Shown here one piece after another: positions 26,415 to 39,143 of a DNA stretch of 64,000 nt. The position numbers and the translations under genes were made by a program. The notes beneath the pieces were generated by a model. The model searched no databases, was not told the origin of the DNA, and saw only the letters and a list, made by a program, of their open reading frames with translations. Location: assembly GCA_012295275.1 (NCBI GenBank), contig CM022669.1, forward strand, positions 16,527,672 to 16,591,671, given 5' to 3'. Numbering within the stretch: the first letter of the stretch is position 1; the number at the start of each line of letters is the position of its first letter. Source of the DNA: Chrysomallon squamiferum (taxonomy: Eukaryota; Mollusca; Gastropoda; Neomphalida; Peltospiridae).

Positions 26415-29360
26415 CATACTTAATATTTTGTTTGCTACTTTCATCTGATAAAGTTTGAAAACACTCAAAAAAGATTAAAAAGTCCGTGCCATTTTACATA
26501 TCACCTGCTCACTTGAACCTCAACCAAATAACATCAACCAATGATTTATTTTACTACCACTCTTATTTCTAAACTTCTCACAAACAGAACACAAACAGAA
26601 AAATTTACAAAACTTACATCCTAAATATAATTATCCAAATGCTACTCGAAACATTTTTATTAATTAGTATTATTATTTCAACAATTACTTGAATAAATAC
26701 AAAAATTAAGAATAATAAAAGATCTGGTATGATAATTTAAAAACTTACAGTGCTTTCACAAATTACCTTCGATGGCATGGATTGACTCTGCCCCTTCTTA
26801 CCATCAGTCAGAATAGGAGGGCCAAACAGATCGGTAAATGGTTGACTTGGAGGTGCACTTCCTATAGGATACTCCACCTAAACAACAGTATAAGTATTAG
26901 ACATTAAATAATACTTTCAGAATAATATACTGCAAATTAAAAATATTTCTCAAAAATATTTTTAATTCAAAATAAAAATATTTATTTCCCTCCTTTTCCA
27001 AAAAAAAAAAAAAATAATGTGCTTTGGAAATAATGAACCTATAATTTTTTTTCTTGCTGTTTTTTTCTATTTTTTGTTTTGTTTTATTTATTTATTTCTG
27101 TATTTACTGGGTAAGACTTGTAAGGAGGGAAGTAATTCATTCCAGCACAGCACTGCAACAGTTTAAATAAATACAGTTGATATAAAAATCATTTTAACAT
27201 TAAAACACAGGCTCTGCTAAAAATACTATTTTCAAACTTGTGAAAATTTTCACATGTCTAAAGTGTTTACAAACAAACATATCTTTTAACAGATATTTTT
27301 TACATGTTTTGCTTGTGCTTTTTTGTTTCTTAAATTCATGCCCTATTCAAAGTGTTAAAATTAATGTTTTTACCAACATTGATACATAATTTATGAATAT
27401 CTTTGACAGCATGACAGTGATGTATGTTAATTTTGTGGGGGTTTTAAGAGAGATAATTACATATAATTACATAGTATTCTTTCAAATGACTGGCATCAAC
27501 ATGTATAAGATTTCACATACAATGACAAGCTGTTATTTCCAAATGTTAAATATTCTGTTTATTAGCAATATAAATTTAAAGTTTTTTAATGTGATAAATA
27601 AAATTCATTAATCATATTTTTTAATATGAAAGTATCAACCTTACGTGGTATATCTGTAATTTTTCTCAAAAAGACCAAACAATACTGATTACCAAAAACA
27701 TTGGCTGACACTGGTCACATTTTAGAAGAAAAATAAACCTAATAAACAATTCCAAATATAAATTACATTAAAAAAAAAAAAAAAATTATATCATTAAAAA
27801 GAAATATAACTGACAGCTGTTGGTAATAAAATTCATCATTCTTATTTTTAACAAACCTAAGACAAGCTGTTCCAGATTTTCTCATCAAGGCTTTGTAAGT
27901 AGAGATTACAAAAGCACGAACATATTTTCGGTTTAAAACAAATAATACAAAATTTACTTTTTTATTATTTGAATAAAAGAAACGTACCCCACCAGCTTTA
28001 AGAAGCTTTGACCTGAACTCTTCTGTAGGATTCTGAAAGGTCAGTTTCTCACAGTGTGTGTGGTTAATGGGATCAAATCCTTCTGCTGGCAGGAAGAGGT
28101 CATAGTTGATGCTAACCTTTTTTGGATTGTCTTTGTTCTTGAAGTATATGTCAATGTTAATAATGAAACCTGCATATCCTGATTCAGATACACTGTATGG
28201 TGGTTCCTTTACCACTGAAAAATAAGTAAGTACATAAATAAATAAATAAATAAATAGGTAAATAAATAAATGAACACCTATTGTTCCTATCAGAAAAAGG
28301 TTTAAAGACTATTTAAACAAGTTTTAATAATACCAAATTTCAGCTGTTCACTATAACATCTGTGTTAAGCAGAGAAACCTTATATCACACTGACTCAATT
28401 ACCAGTACGGATCATTAATCATGAAACATATTTTCACTTTCTCTTCCCTAAATTACAATTTACACAAACATCCCAGTTTTATTATCATTATTTTTGCTTA
28501 TATTCATTATGATTCACAAATTTAACCTACTGCCATATACACATATTTAACCCACTTTATACACATATTTACACGCACACAGACATAAATACATAGACAT
28601 ACGTTACATGAATTATGCAAATAAAATACCTCGTTTTGGCTTTGCAAACGTATCATGCAAATGAAAGACAACTTTCTCTATGAAATAATGAATCTTGCTT
28701 CCATCTGGACCTCGAACAAAAACTGTCCAGTCGTGTGTGAATCCTTCGGGTGTTGGTTTTTTCCTTGTCGAGGCATGATGGCCGAGTTCAACAGTCACTT
28801 GAACACGAAAACCCTGCTGATTAAAAAAAAAAAAACACAGATAATTTGTTTACACTTCAAACCAGTTCATATCAGGAACTCTTATTTTTATTTTTTATTT
28901 AGTTGTTTTAAATACTATTCTATTTTATTTTATTTATATTTTTTCCAGTTATAATACTGTTACATATTATCTTCATATTTTTAATCAAGCCCATAGAACA
29001 CAAATCAAACAATCCATACAGAAAGATTAAATGCATTTCATTACCTTAAAAAAAATAACTATATGGCTTTGAAAATATATCTTGAAAAATAAATGAATGT
29101 GATATAAACATTTTGATTCCAGAACTATCCTTGAAACAAAAGACATTAAAGTGAAGGAGTTAGCATTGTTGAGAAATTCACAGCAAATATCCTGTGTAAT
29201 TATTTAACATTGAAAGTGATGTATTATTTGAAATTTGCTTCTTAGCTGCAACATATTGAGGTTACTGTTTTTAAATTTGTTAATTATCATTCTTATTTTC
29301 TTTTTGTCAATCCAAAATAAAAGTAAATTGCAGGTTTCTCACATTTATGCGGACAGTCTC

Positions 29361-29404
<44 letters not shown>

Positions 29405-30066
29405 ATTTAAAATAGTATTAATGTTGTTTCTATTTTCCTTTTATCATAATGGTGTATTTGATACCTCAATAATACAGATAAACAAATGTCAAGATCTCTT
29501 TTGAAACTAAGTAACAATGCAATTGGAATGTAACTGCATATTTGTATGTGTGTGTCTGTGTGTTGTTGTTGCGTTTTGTTGTATTATGTTAACCGTATCA
29601 TCACAACCATGTCACAACCTGTTTTGATGACATCTAATTATGAAAGAAATAATAAATTTCAACAACATTTTACGACAGAAGTACAGATATTTGATACGGA
29701 AATAGTTATCATTTTTAATGGTTTACGAAATTAGGGGCAGATCTCGAAATTGATTTGATGTTTGCCTTCAGTTAAAATTCATATAAAATAGAATATAGCT
29801 AAATCAATAGATACCCCTAGTGAAAATGTGTAGAATTATTTTGATCTGTTATTGTAATAATTATTTATATTCACTTAATTTATAAATGATTGATAACTCT
29901 AGACAGTCAGTTTGTTTAGACATTAAACGAACAAGACACATCAACGAAAACATATACAGTGACATTATTATTGTCATACACTTTAATTCATGCAGAACTC
30001 ATCTCTGTAATAGATGATGCATACATATCGCATATTGCAATATTTACTTACATTTGAAACTGACAT
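21014..30066 (-). CDS. MLLT3: YEATS-domain protein of the AF9/ENL (MLLT3/MLLT1) family, 6 coding exons, 716 aa
   Basis: Joining (high to low) 30066-30052, 28816-28630, 28214-27988, 26877-26767, 23170-22930 and 22383-21014 gives 2151 nt, exactly 716 codons plus stop. Residues about 6-143 are a YEATS domain: [61 protein letters not shown]. The aromatic cage of AF9 is kept (Phe of GFTHDW, Phe of LHDTF, Tyr of GYAGF), so acetyl/crotonyl-lysine histone binding is expected; the AF9 pocket Ser is Thr here. Residues about 180-640 are Ser/Lys-rich and disordered, with a five-copy SPFQDSP repeat. Residues about 650-716 ([20 protein letters not shown], then FDFDLCKLD) are the AHD, which in AF9/ENL binds AF4, DOT1L, CBX8 or BCOR. 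The role, by family, is in the super elongation complex in the nucleus. Vertebrates have two paralogues; this is probably the single invertebrate orthologue of both. Confidence 0.93.
21806..22150 (-). repeat. MLLT3: Five-copy coding repeat in the YEATS protein
   Basis: Units of about 22-26 residues follow the pattern [17 protein letters not shown] plus a short spacer, at about residues 339-453. Copies 1, 3 and 4 keep SPFQDSPK; copy 2 has SPAQDSPK; copy 5 has SPVQDSSQD. Each unit has one or two Ser-Pro sites next to a basic patch. Confidence 0.9.
22930..23170 (-). CDS. MLLT3: YEATS gene coding exon 5
   Basis: Encodes [16 protein letters not shown] through [10 protein letters not shown], low-complexity and Lys/Ser/Thr-rich. 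The acceptor is TTTTTCAG|GAAAAG. Two phase-1 donors, CAG|GTAACA (exon end 22954) and GAG|GTTAGA (end 22930), allow an 8-residue optional segment. Confidence 0.87.
24291..24339. repeat. (TG)n microsatellite
   Basis: About 24 units in YEATS gene intron 4, followed by irregular TATG/TGTA units to about 24460. Confidence 0.95.
24822..24871. repeat. (ATTC)n tetranucleotide repeat
   Basis: About twelve ATTC units, one mutated to ATTT. Confidence 0.95.
26356..26411. repeat. (CA)n microsatellite with CAGA interruptions
   Basis: CA run with two CAGACA breaks near its start, in YEATS gene intron 4. Confidence 0.95.
26767..26877 (-). CDS. MLLT3: YEATS gene coding exon 4
   Basis: 37 codons, [14 protein letters not shown] then [16 protein letters not shown], between TTGTTTAG and GAAG|GTAATT, both phase 0. 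It resembles the Pro/Ser linker after the YEATS domain in ENL. It has no Met-initiated frame of its own and was found from phase and splice sites. Confidence 0.82.
27988..28214 (-). CDS. MLLT3: YEATS gene coding exon 3
   Basis: Starts after TATTTTTCAG with split codon G|TG (Val). It encodes [17 protein letters not shown] through KLLKAGG, the second half of the YEATS domain. The donor GGTGGG|GTACGT is phase 0. Confidence 0.92.
28630..28816 (-). CDS. MLLT3: YEATS gene coding exon 2
   Basis: Encodes [13 protein letters not shown] through FAKPKR, the first half of the YEATS domain. The acceptor reads AATCAGCAG|GGTTTT. Either AG keeps phase 0, so a single Gln is optional (28813 or 28816). The donor CGAG|GTATTT is phase 1. 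The GTG at 28798 is an internal Val codon, not a start. Confidence 0.9.
29366..29402. repeat. (CA)18 microsatellite
   Basis: Perfect CA run in intron 1 of the YEATS gene. Confidence 0.95.
30052..30066 (-). CDS. MLLT3: YEATS gene coding exon 1 (5 codons)
   Basis: ATG TCA GTT TCA AAT followed by a perfect GTAAGT donor in phase 0. It joins the NAGNAG acceptor of exon 2 to give MSVSN(Q)[10 protein letters not shown], aligning with the short N-termini of AF9 and ENL. Identified from donor, phase and position, since it is too short for an ORF call. Confidence 0.75.
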
Positions 30067-30250
30067 GTTATGTAGTTACAAATAAATATACAAAGGAAAA
30101 CATCATTGCCAAAAATTAGTTTTACGAAACCGGAAATGAATTACAGCGCCTGCGGTAGTTTTGCTATAACCTGATGTCTAATGGATCCTCATTGCGAATG
30201 AGGCCAGTCCCTAACGGAAAATAAAGGCAAACGATGAATGGATTTTATAA
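30067..30250 (-). promoter_or_regulatory. Probable 5' UTR/promoter of the YEATS gene
   Basis: Repeat-poor, slightly GC-richer stretch directly upstream of the ATG. It carries an ETS-type ACCGGAAAT (about 30129-30137) and a GCGCCTGCGG patch near 30148, typical of TATA-less housekeeping promoters. The transcription start is not determined. Confidence 0.4.
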
Positions 30251-30451
30251 TGGAATTCAAGACAAAACATTCATTTGTTAAAACTTAAATATTATAAATA
30301 AATAAGTACAAATTGAAAGGTATCAAATTAAACAATGAAATTTATTTATAAATTATTATTATTATCATTGTTACTCATGTACTGCTGCTATTACTACTAC
30401 TACTAGTTTTATTATTATTATCATTATGTTTGTGTTGTTCTAAAGCAGAAT

Positions 30452-30453
<2 letters not shown>

Positions 30454-30507
<54 letters not shown>
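30454..30507. repeat. (CT)27 microsatellite
   Basis: Perfect CT run upstream of the YEATS gene. On the minus strand it is GA and gives a spurious RERERE frame. Confidence 0.97.
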
Positions 30508-30509
<2 letters not shown>

Positions 30510-32078
30510 GGGGACATAACTCTCTCTGGACTGATCGTAAAATAATACCGACTGTAATAAAATTACTACAGTAGTTGTAGTAATAGTAGTTGTTGTAGTT
30601 GTTGTAGAAGGAAGTGGTAGTAACTTTAGTAGTAGCAATAGTAAAAATAATCTTTAATGTTGTCACCATCATCATTATTATTTATTTACTTTTTTTAAAT
30701 TATTTTTTATTTTTTATTTTTTTTTTTTTTTTTTTTTTGTCAGATTCTTTGTAAAGACATATATGTGCTGTCGTTTTAATTTTAAACAAAAACGGAACCA
30801 GCAATCTTTCGTACGGAAATGAAATGATCGATCGACTTCCTTAGATGTAGCTATGGAAACAAGCGGATCTGTCAAAACTGAGACAGTTTGTGAGAAACTT
30901 AGTAACAGCGTATATCTTCTGTTAGCGACGTAACTGTCCTACTTACGTGAAGTAATTTTGTCTGCTTGTCATTTTTTATTAATCTACGAAGATTTAGAGT
31001 TGTTTCATACAAAAATGGTTATCTCTACCACGAAGAAGACTATGGGAGAACAAATCGTATATGTATCAGTTAGAGGAAATACTGTTAACCGAAACTAATG
31101 TTCTGCAAAGAGTAGTGTTTTATGGGGATTTTTTTTTTTTTTTTTTTTTTTTCACCTGACAACGAAATATACTTCTCAACCTATGGGAAACTGGGGCAGG
31201 AAGGGACATGTTTGGCATATTAACATTTAGTTCAAATATAGATCGGAAAACTAACCCTCATAGAAGTTTAAAAGAAACTTGCATTGTTTAGCAGCAATTA
31301 TAAATGTTCGATATACACTGATTTGTTATTCTAGTTTAATTATTAATGATTAAACACACCTGACCAAACCATCGGGGTCAGCAATGGGGCATCACACACA
31401 AGATAAACACTTCCATATAAGCAAGTACAAGACATGTAATTTATTTCAAAATAACTTGGACTGCAACCGATAAACATCTAAATAAAAAAAACAGAAGCTT
31501 AAAATTGTATAATTAAGACAAAAAGAAAATGTTTATTGGTCACTCAATAATTTGGCACGTATGTATGGATTTTATTGCACATAAAATGGCTCTGTTTGAC
31601 CAGAAAACGGTTTCATTATTATGAAAAAGCAAAACATGCATGAAAGTAAATTTAAAAGGTGGTGGCCCAACCAAGGTGTATTATAAACAAGATAACCCCA
31701 CTCAGTTTAGTACAAAACCAGAATGTACAAGCATAGTCACAGCTGCAGCCTGTAATAAGATAAAATGATGATGATTTCCATCCTGTTTTCGGCCCATGTA
31801 GTTCAAAATTTCTTCTGATTTTGTATTCCAGTGGGAATCTAATACGCGAGGTTGTTAATATATGCTCTGTCTTCATGAAAACTTAGCATGTCCTACAGTT
31901 TGCGAGAAGCATTTTAATTCTTGACCTCGTTTTCTTAACTGCACGTCTTAACGTCTCTTTTGAAAAAAATTAATTTGCAGCGATGTTCCTTCGATAATAT
32001 TCTCTACTGAACATTTCAAGATATCTAGTGACATTTTCTTTGACTGTCCTTCGTTTGATATGGTCTCACCCTTTGTTG

Positions 32079-32081
<3 letters not shown>

Positions 32082-32111
<30 letters not shown>

Positions 32112-32166
32112 TGTATGTATGTATGTATGTATGTATGTATGTATGTATGTATGTATGTGTGTGTGT

Positions 32167-32224
<58 letters not shown>
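32082..32224. repeat. (TATG)18-(GT)n compound microsatellite
   Basis: About 18 TATG units flow directly into about 33 GT units with one AT break. Spurious MYVC and HTHT frames arise from it. Confidence 0.97.
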
Positions 32225-32227
<3 letters not shown>

Positions 32228-33451
32228 GTCCAGATGACCAACTTCATTGGTATCAGAAATTGAATTACTAGAACTGAATAAGAAAATTAATGTATAATAA
32301 CATACATATGTTTAATGGTATGCTCTGGTGCAGAATGGGACAGTGGCTGAAAATGCCCCAGACAGCGTGCTTTCATTTTATTTTGAACTGTTCGTTACTG
32401 ACCAGCAATCGCCAGCTCGTTCAGATGTAATCAGATTTCTAAGCGTTTTCAGAATTCCACATCACAAAAATTACCTTCGAAAGTAAATAACCTATAGCTA
32501 TAGCTGATTGTCGCAACAACTATATTTACCATGCCGAATAAAAGACCATCTAGCGTTTCAAATAGCACTGTGGAGTCAGCGGCAGATCTGGTTAATCAAA
32601 AAATGATTTTTAAAAAAATGGAAAGAAAATAATTTCTTGACGGTTTATTGTTAAGTGGCCTCATTTGTTCCAAGGCTCGACCTGCCCTGGTTTCCTCCAT
32701 ATTCTTTTTATTTCTTATTCTTTGATGTTCAATTAAAAAATGTTTCAATTTCCTTTCATTTTCAGGACCAATCAAAATTAATATTATTTTGCATTTTAAT
32801 TTTGATTTTGACTTGATTTTAATTTTTTTTTTTCTAGGATTTGTTAAAAAAAAAAAAGAAAAAAGTAACAATTAAAAGAGAAATCAACAACGTCAAAAAA
32901 AGAAATAATCAAACAAACCAAAATTAATTTTGAGCTGATCTTTTTTTTTTTACTTTCTTTTTAAACTATTCTTTCCCAACCAGAATCTGCTTTCTGTAAA
33001 GCTGTTCCGATGATAAACATTTAGCAGTTATAATTCTTTTCATTATTATTCTTTATTCTTTGTAATTACTTTTTCAAAACTGATTTTATTTAATTTATAT
33101 TTTATTACTTAATAAGTGTATCTATAAATTTGTAGATAAAATTTTATTAACGTCAAACAACAGTTCGTTTATCGACAGCCATCAACAATCTGTTCATTTC
33201 CATCCAAAAGTTATTCCACACAAACAGTTTTATCGGGAACAATTTTTTTTTATTAATATCATATTTATGTGTTCTGGCTCCGAATGGTAGCAAATCCCAA
33301 TTTATTTTCCTTCCTTATTTTACTGTTACATCAGGACAGTTTAGTGCACACTTTATAAGCTTTATTGATTAACCCCGTACGTTGTATAACGTTCTTTACA
33401 AAGCCGGAATACTGGTTTTTGCCTGGCTTTTAGAGGTACAGAAATAGCCGT

Positions 33452-33491
33452 GTCGTCAATAAAGTCCTCGAGTCGTCAATAAAGTCCTCGA
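33452..33491. repeat. Exact 20-bp tandem duplication
   Basis: GTCGTCAATAAAGTCCTCGA occurs twice head to tail with no mismatch, in otherwise unique sequence. Confidence 0.97.
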
Positions 33492-34040
33492 GTTTTTCAA
33501 AGTGTTCTAGCTGGCTCCTCTAAACCCGCTGACAAGTCGATCACTATGTCTGGTAGCTCATTCAGTTGCAACCCTGTTGGAATTGTGTATGCCTGACGTG
33601 AATCCATAGTAGACACGCTCCAAAACGTGGACGATAATGACGAAGATTTATATTGCGGTTAATCATTTCTTAAGCACTTCTAGAAGTGGTACCAAAATAT
33701 AATCTTGGCATATACGTTCTGAACCACTGAGGCAGACGTAGATATTAGCAATATTAATTACTATTAATATTCGAATGCTTGAGTTGTTACTTTGGTTATA
33801 CGCATTTGAAACGGGTTTATTTTCCTTTCAATTATATGCCCTGTGTTAAAATTACCAATATAAGGATTAATGTAAAGGAATTATTTAGATTCCATTCGTA
33901 ATTAATTTCAAAATTTCCGAACGAAATATTTTTGGTTTCTGTGTTAGTTTTGAATGATACTATCTATTTATTTTGTCTTCTTTTTTTAACAAAAGCCACA
34001 ATCATCATGCAGTGATTTGCTGGATAAAAATGTTTTGTTT

Positions 34041-34165
34041 ATTTATTTCATTTCATTTTATTTTATTTTATTTTATTTTACTTTATTCTATTTTATTTTA
34101 TTTTATTTTATAAATAAGATTTATTTATTTATTTTATTTTATTTTATTTTATTTTATTTTATAAT
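34041..34165. repeat. (ATTTT)n pentanucleotide repeat
   Basis: Two blocks of ATTTT units separated by ATTT units. A further ATTTT/ATT block lies at 34600-34711. Confidence 0.93.
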
Positions 34166-34657
34166 TTTGTATTATCGATTTATTTATTGATTTTTTTTTT
34201 TTTTTAGTGTTATTTATTTACTTAGGAAATTCATCAAGTTTAGTTTTATAAATTAGAATTGTCGCTTGCTTCATTCTGCGTTAGTTTAACGAACTGAAGA
34301 AAGCAGACGTGAGTTACATTTCTTATTAGCACTGGGCGGGCAGACTCTGACGTGACTGTACTGATGTTGCGTAATCCAGTTAATACGCTCGCTCACACTT
34401 GCAAGAGACAGACGACGGATATATGAACGTATGGATAAACCTCAATGATTATTTTCTTCGTCTTCACATTATTTCTTTCTTTCTTTCTTTATTTATTTGT
34501 TTGTTTGTTTGTTTGTCTGTTTGTTTGATTGTTTTTTTCTCTTTTTTGTTTTATTTTGATTGTTATTTTTTGTTTTGTCGTATTTTTTGTTCCTTTATTT
34601 ATTTCAGTTTTTAATTATTTTTATTTTATTTTATTTTATTTTATTTTTTTATTATTA

Positions 34658-34711
<54 letters not shown>

Positions 34712-35161
34712 TAAATCTCAAAATACTTTATTCCTATTAGACGGGAAGTCTTATCTATTTTCTATAGCAACTGAATCTTCCTTACAAAAATAAAATATCA
34801 GAATGAGATTTTAATTAGAAATTATTCTTAAAGATAATTAATATACCTATTTATAATTAGAAATTATTTATTTTAACAGAAACAAAACGGAGTTATCTAC
34901 CTTCGTTCCTAATGCGCATGGACGTCTCCAAAGAAACATAAAATCTGACGCTACACTTTTTATTGATTACGTAAAACATAAACAATCCATAACAGCAGAA
35001 AAATTGTTCGGAGAATCATAATGAACTGTTAGTTATGGATAAAACAAGAAGCCAAGCAAGCTCTGTTTTTATTGCCGTATAGTGCAATAATTATAGTTTA
35101 CGTAAGGTGGAATTTTTATCAAGAGCAATACTAATTTAGTTATTTACGTTCTGTTACTATT

Positions 35162-35172
35162 TTCTTCTTCTT

Positions 35173-35203
<31 letters not shown>

Positions 35204-35226
35204 TTATTATTATTATTATTATTATT
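35162..35226. repeat. (TTC)n-(TTA)n compound microsatellite
   Basis: About 13 TTC units followed by about 8 TTA units. Confidence 0.95.
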
Positions 35227-36398
35227 TATTGTTGTTGCTGTTTTATTTTTTTTGTTTGTTTCTAATTCGTTCAACTCTAATTTTACTGCTATTTTTGTTT
35301 GTTTATTATAGTTCTGTTGCTCTTTTTATTATTGTTGTTGTTATAATTATTGTTTTTGTCGTTGCTGCTGTTTTTAGTTGTTGTTTTTTTATTATTTCTT
35401 TATTTACAATTATTATTATTATTTATTTATTTATTTAGAATTCTTATTATTTATTTATTTGAAATCAAACAGACAGACAGACCATCATGTACTTTTCTTG
35501 GTAATTTATTTTAAATTATATATTTAAAGATGTCACGTAAGAAGGTGAATTATAAACATCAGCATTCGTTCTCCAAGCCATTCCAAAAATAATCATGACA
35601 TCAATCCTATCTGCCTCCTTCAACCTATTTCTGTTACAAACTTATTTAACCACGTTCATTGTGTTCTTTCCTTCGATTAGACTGTTAGCGCTGTCGGGTT
35701 TTTATTTTATTATTTTTGTTACATTTCTCGACCAATTATCAGAATAACTGTATCTGACATTTAATGACCACTGCCCGAAACGTTATTTTAAAGTTAACAA
35801 GAGGTAACTCTTATTTTACTGCCTTTATCAAAGACATGTGCTGTAACACATGAGAAGAAAATATGACTATAGTTAAACACTTTATTCTAAGATAAATAGC
35901 TTTAGATAAAATGAGCGAATAAAGAAATTTTTTATCCAACAAATAATAGAGAAGGATTGTGAAGGTCACTGACAACCAATCATAACTCTTGTTATATTTA
36001 CTCCTTACCGATTTCTCCTTGAACACTGAAACAGATTTACAGTACATGTACTTCTTATATCCTGAATTTCTGTTTATTTGGTGTTCGCGAGAAAAGGATA
36101 ATTCGCTCAAAATTAGCTAACATCTCCATATTGATCACTTCCTGTTAGACTGTAACTTTAATCAATTATTTAAGGAGTATTCTTTTACCAAAGGCTTCTT
36201 TACTTGAGAAAGAAAGTATGAAAAAAAAAAGCAATAAGATAATGGAATATAAAAAAGATATATATTTAAATAATTCATAAAACTTATTTGCTGATCGATG
36301 ATGAGATTGCTTAAAGTTCTTCAACAAACCTTTTTAAAAGTTTTTTTTTAAATTATTATTTCTTCCCCCCACCACTGTCTTCGTTTATTTTTATTATT

Positions 36399-36500
36399 TC
36401 TCTCTCTTTCTTTCTTTCTTTCTTTCCTTTTTCTTTTTTTTTTTTTTTTCTTTTTTTTTTTTTTTTCTTTTTTTTCTTTCTTTTTTTTTTTTTTTTTTTC
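36399..36500. repeat. Pyrimidine tract (T runs with single C)
   Basis: About 100 nt of T runs broken by C only. The other strand gives a spurious poly-Lys frame. Confidence 0.95.
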
Positions 36501-36859
36501 TTTTCGAAGAAGCAGATATCGAAATATTGGCAAACCCATTAACACCAGCCTGCAGTGCAGGAACATTTTAGTTTTATGGCAAAGTAAGGATAATTCAAAT
36601 ACACGATCAAATGGCTGATTTTAGTTTGCTCGCATAGCGTGAATTATACAAATCATCACTGCACTGTTAAAGTCCTGGAACTATCATTAATTTTTTTCGG
36701 TTACTTTTGTGACATATTAAAATAATAATAATAATAAAAAAAGAAGAAGAAGAAGAAGAATCGAACAATATGAAATTATAATAATATTAAGTGAATAAGA
36801 ATATTAATCTTAAATATTATTGTTATTATTATTATTGTTATTGATATTGCAATCACCAT

Positions 36860-36908
36860 TGTTGTTGTTGTTGTTGGGTTGTTGGTGGTGGTGGTGTTGT
36901 TGTTGTTG

Positions 36909-36979
<71 letters not shown>
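36860..36979. repeat. (TTG)n-(GTG)n-(TTA)n trinucleotide array
   Basis: TTG, GGT and TTA units in blocks. The (TTA)n part has about 22 units and gives a spurious poly-Asn frame on the minus strand. Confidence 0.95.
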
Positions 36980-37145
36980 TCTTTTGAAATGAAACATTAT
37001 GCAGGCAATGACTTCAATTTTATGTTTGACTCGGCGTCATCATTATTCTGTAGCAAAATGGAGTAGTAGCTAACAAACAACTTTTTACAAATCCAGTAAT
37101 TCCAAAATACATTTAGACAGCGTCATGATATGTTTGGGGTAGAGT

Positions 37146-37150
<5 letters not shown>

Positions 37151-37208
<58 letters not shown>
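37151..37208. repeat. (CA)29 microsatellite
   Basis: Perfect CA run directly upstream of the promoter-like patch at 37240-37560. Confidence 0.97.
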
Positions 37209-37211
<3 letters not shown>

Positions 37212-37332
37212 CCAGTTGTTATATCGTGATTTGATAACGTGACCCTTTAACACTGACAACGGCAGGTTTCGACACTAGAAGGTAACGTTAACATAAAACA
37301 GCCAATCGATTAGCTGCGTTGACGCGCGCTCT

Positions 37333-37346
37333 GTTGCCATGGAGAC
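37333..37346. promoter_or_regulatory. RFX X-box-like site
   Basis: GTTGCCATGGAGAC is close to the RFX X-box pattern GTTGCC-AT-GGNAAC, an imperfect palindrome. It lies in an unusually GC-rich patch (GACGCGCGCT just before it) with a CCAAT core at about 37301. No gene has been tied to it. Confidence 0.4.
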
Positions 37347-38726
37347 ACCACCCCGTAGAACGATATCCAAACACGAATAAAACATTGATACAATCAGTAG
37401 GGGACGTAAATGTAAAAGTTGAATGTTGTCATTAAGAAGCTATTGAGTCGAGTCGTCAGAACACGGGGTCTCCCCGATAATGAACGATGATGGCCGCAAA
37501 GAACCGTGATCTACAAAGAGCTCTAACTGACACTGGATTGTTTAGGTGCACGTAATTTTGTATAACTCATCTTACGAATTTATTTCATTACTTTTATCGA
37601 ACGTCACTGAGCCATGAATAGCGAAACCAAAGAACTCGTATTTGTGCCTGTCAAGCATTCTCTTTCTGAGCCTTTTTCTTGAGCTGAAAACTGGAAAGTA
37701 TAACGTGGTTATGTGGGTTTACTGAAGAACTCAGAATCTCTGTTTCTGTTTATCCAAGAATGTATTCACTTAGAGGATACATGGTGGTCAGAAAATCGAA
37801 ATAATGATCTTTCAATGGATTTGTTATATCTGAGCCAGAAGAGAGATTCGAACTCTGTATCTATCAGCTGTATATACTTCCATAAAATATCTTGTACTAA
37901 ACATGTGATTCCAAAGCTTTATATCTCCTAGATTTATCAACTAGTTCATTAATCATTCCTTCACAACGGCAATTTGTGTAAATCTAACGTTAGCTTTAAA
38001 AGTGTTTTATAATCATAAAAAATCTCACTAATTTTAGAACGTTATTTTTTTTGCATCCGCCTTGCAATACAATCACGCTGATTTCAGTGTAGATGATTAC
38101 AACAACCCCGAATCGGTAACACCGCGATAATTTTCATAAACCATTAACTTAATTAATTTAATCTATTAAATAATTGATCCTTTTGATCAGCCGCCAGTCC
38201 GTTCAGATTTTCATCGTCAAAGATAATTTTTAAAATTGCCAGTGTTTTGTTCTCTTCTTTTGCTATTATTTCTTTTCACCTTTAAGCTTTTAGGCTTATT
38301 TCCTCCTTATTACAGTTGTTATTTTATTATTTTTTTCCATCTATGAATAAACAGCTGCCTGTTAATAAATTAGGACAATAAAATGAAGAAATACTCAATA
38401 TGCAATGCTAAGAAGTAAAACATATTTGTCCTATAACGATTTGTGTATACAGTGGCACAACTTGGTAATTGTCATGTTGATGTTATGTTGACATCTGAGT
38501 TGATTATTTTTCATTTATTTTTTGTATCTGTGTACGGGTCTGTTTGCGTAACGTGTGTATAGTGATATATGTATATGTATAAACGTATGTATGTATGTAC
38601 GTAAGTACCTATGTGTTATTGTAAAAGACACATAATAAGTACAAGTAAAACATTTTTCTTTTTCTCTTTCTTTCTATCTTTTTTTATTTTCTTTCTTTTT
38701 CGATTTTTAGTTTAAAAATTTACCAC

Positions 38727-38780
<54 letters not shown>

Positions 38781-39036
38781 ATTATATATCAGCGCCTTGT
38801 GGCAACGTTAATGAAAAATACTAATAATAAAATTTTAAAAATCATTCTTCTTAACATCGTTTTGAGAAACGTAATAAACGGAATGTCAGTTTGTAGATAA
38901 TGTGATCATAACAGAGGTAAAGCATTGCTGAAGGCCGATAATGTCAAACACCATGACAACTGGGTTATAGGCGAATAAAATATGACGTCATAATCAACTT
39001 TAAGCCTCGGGTTTGTACTTGTTACAGTAAATAGTG

Positions 39037-39039
<3 letters not shown>

Positions 39040-39110
<71 letters not shown>

Positions 39111-39143
39111 TAATAATTTTTGTGATTGTTGTTGCTGCTGTTC

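Noticed and set aside
27763-28215. 150-residue minus-strand frame taken as a single-exon gene
   Set aside because: Only 27988-28214 is coding (YEATS exon 3). The tail after KLLKAGG is intron read past a GTACGT donor.
34399-34793. Leu/Phe-rich frames resembling membrane proteins
   Set aside because: Translated (ATTTT)n and (ATT)n repeats.
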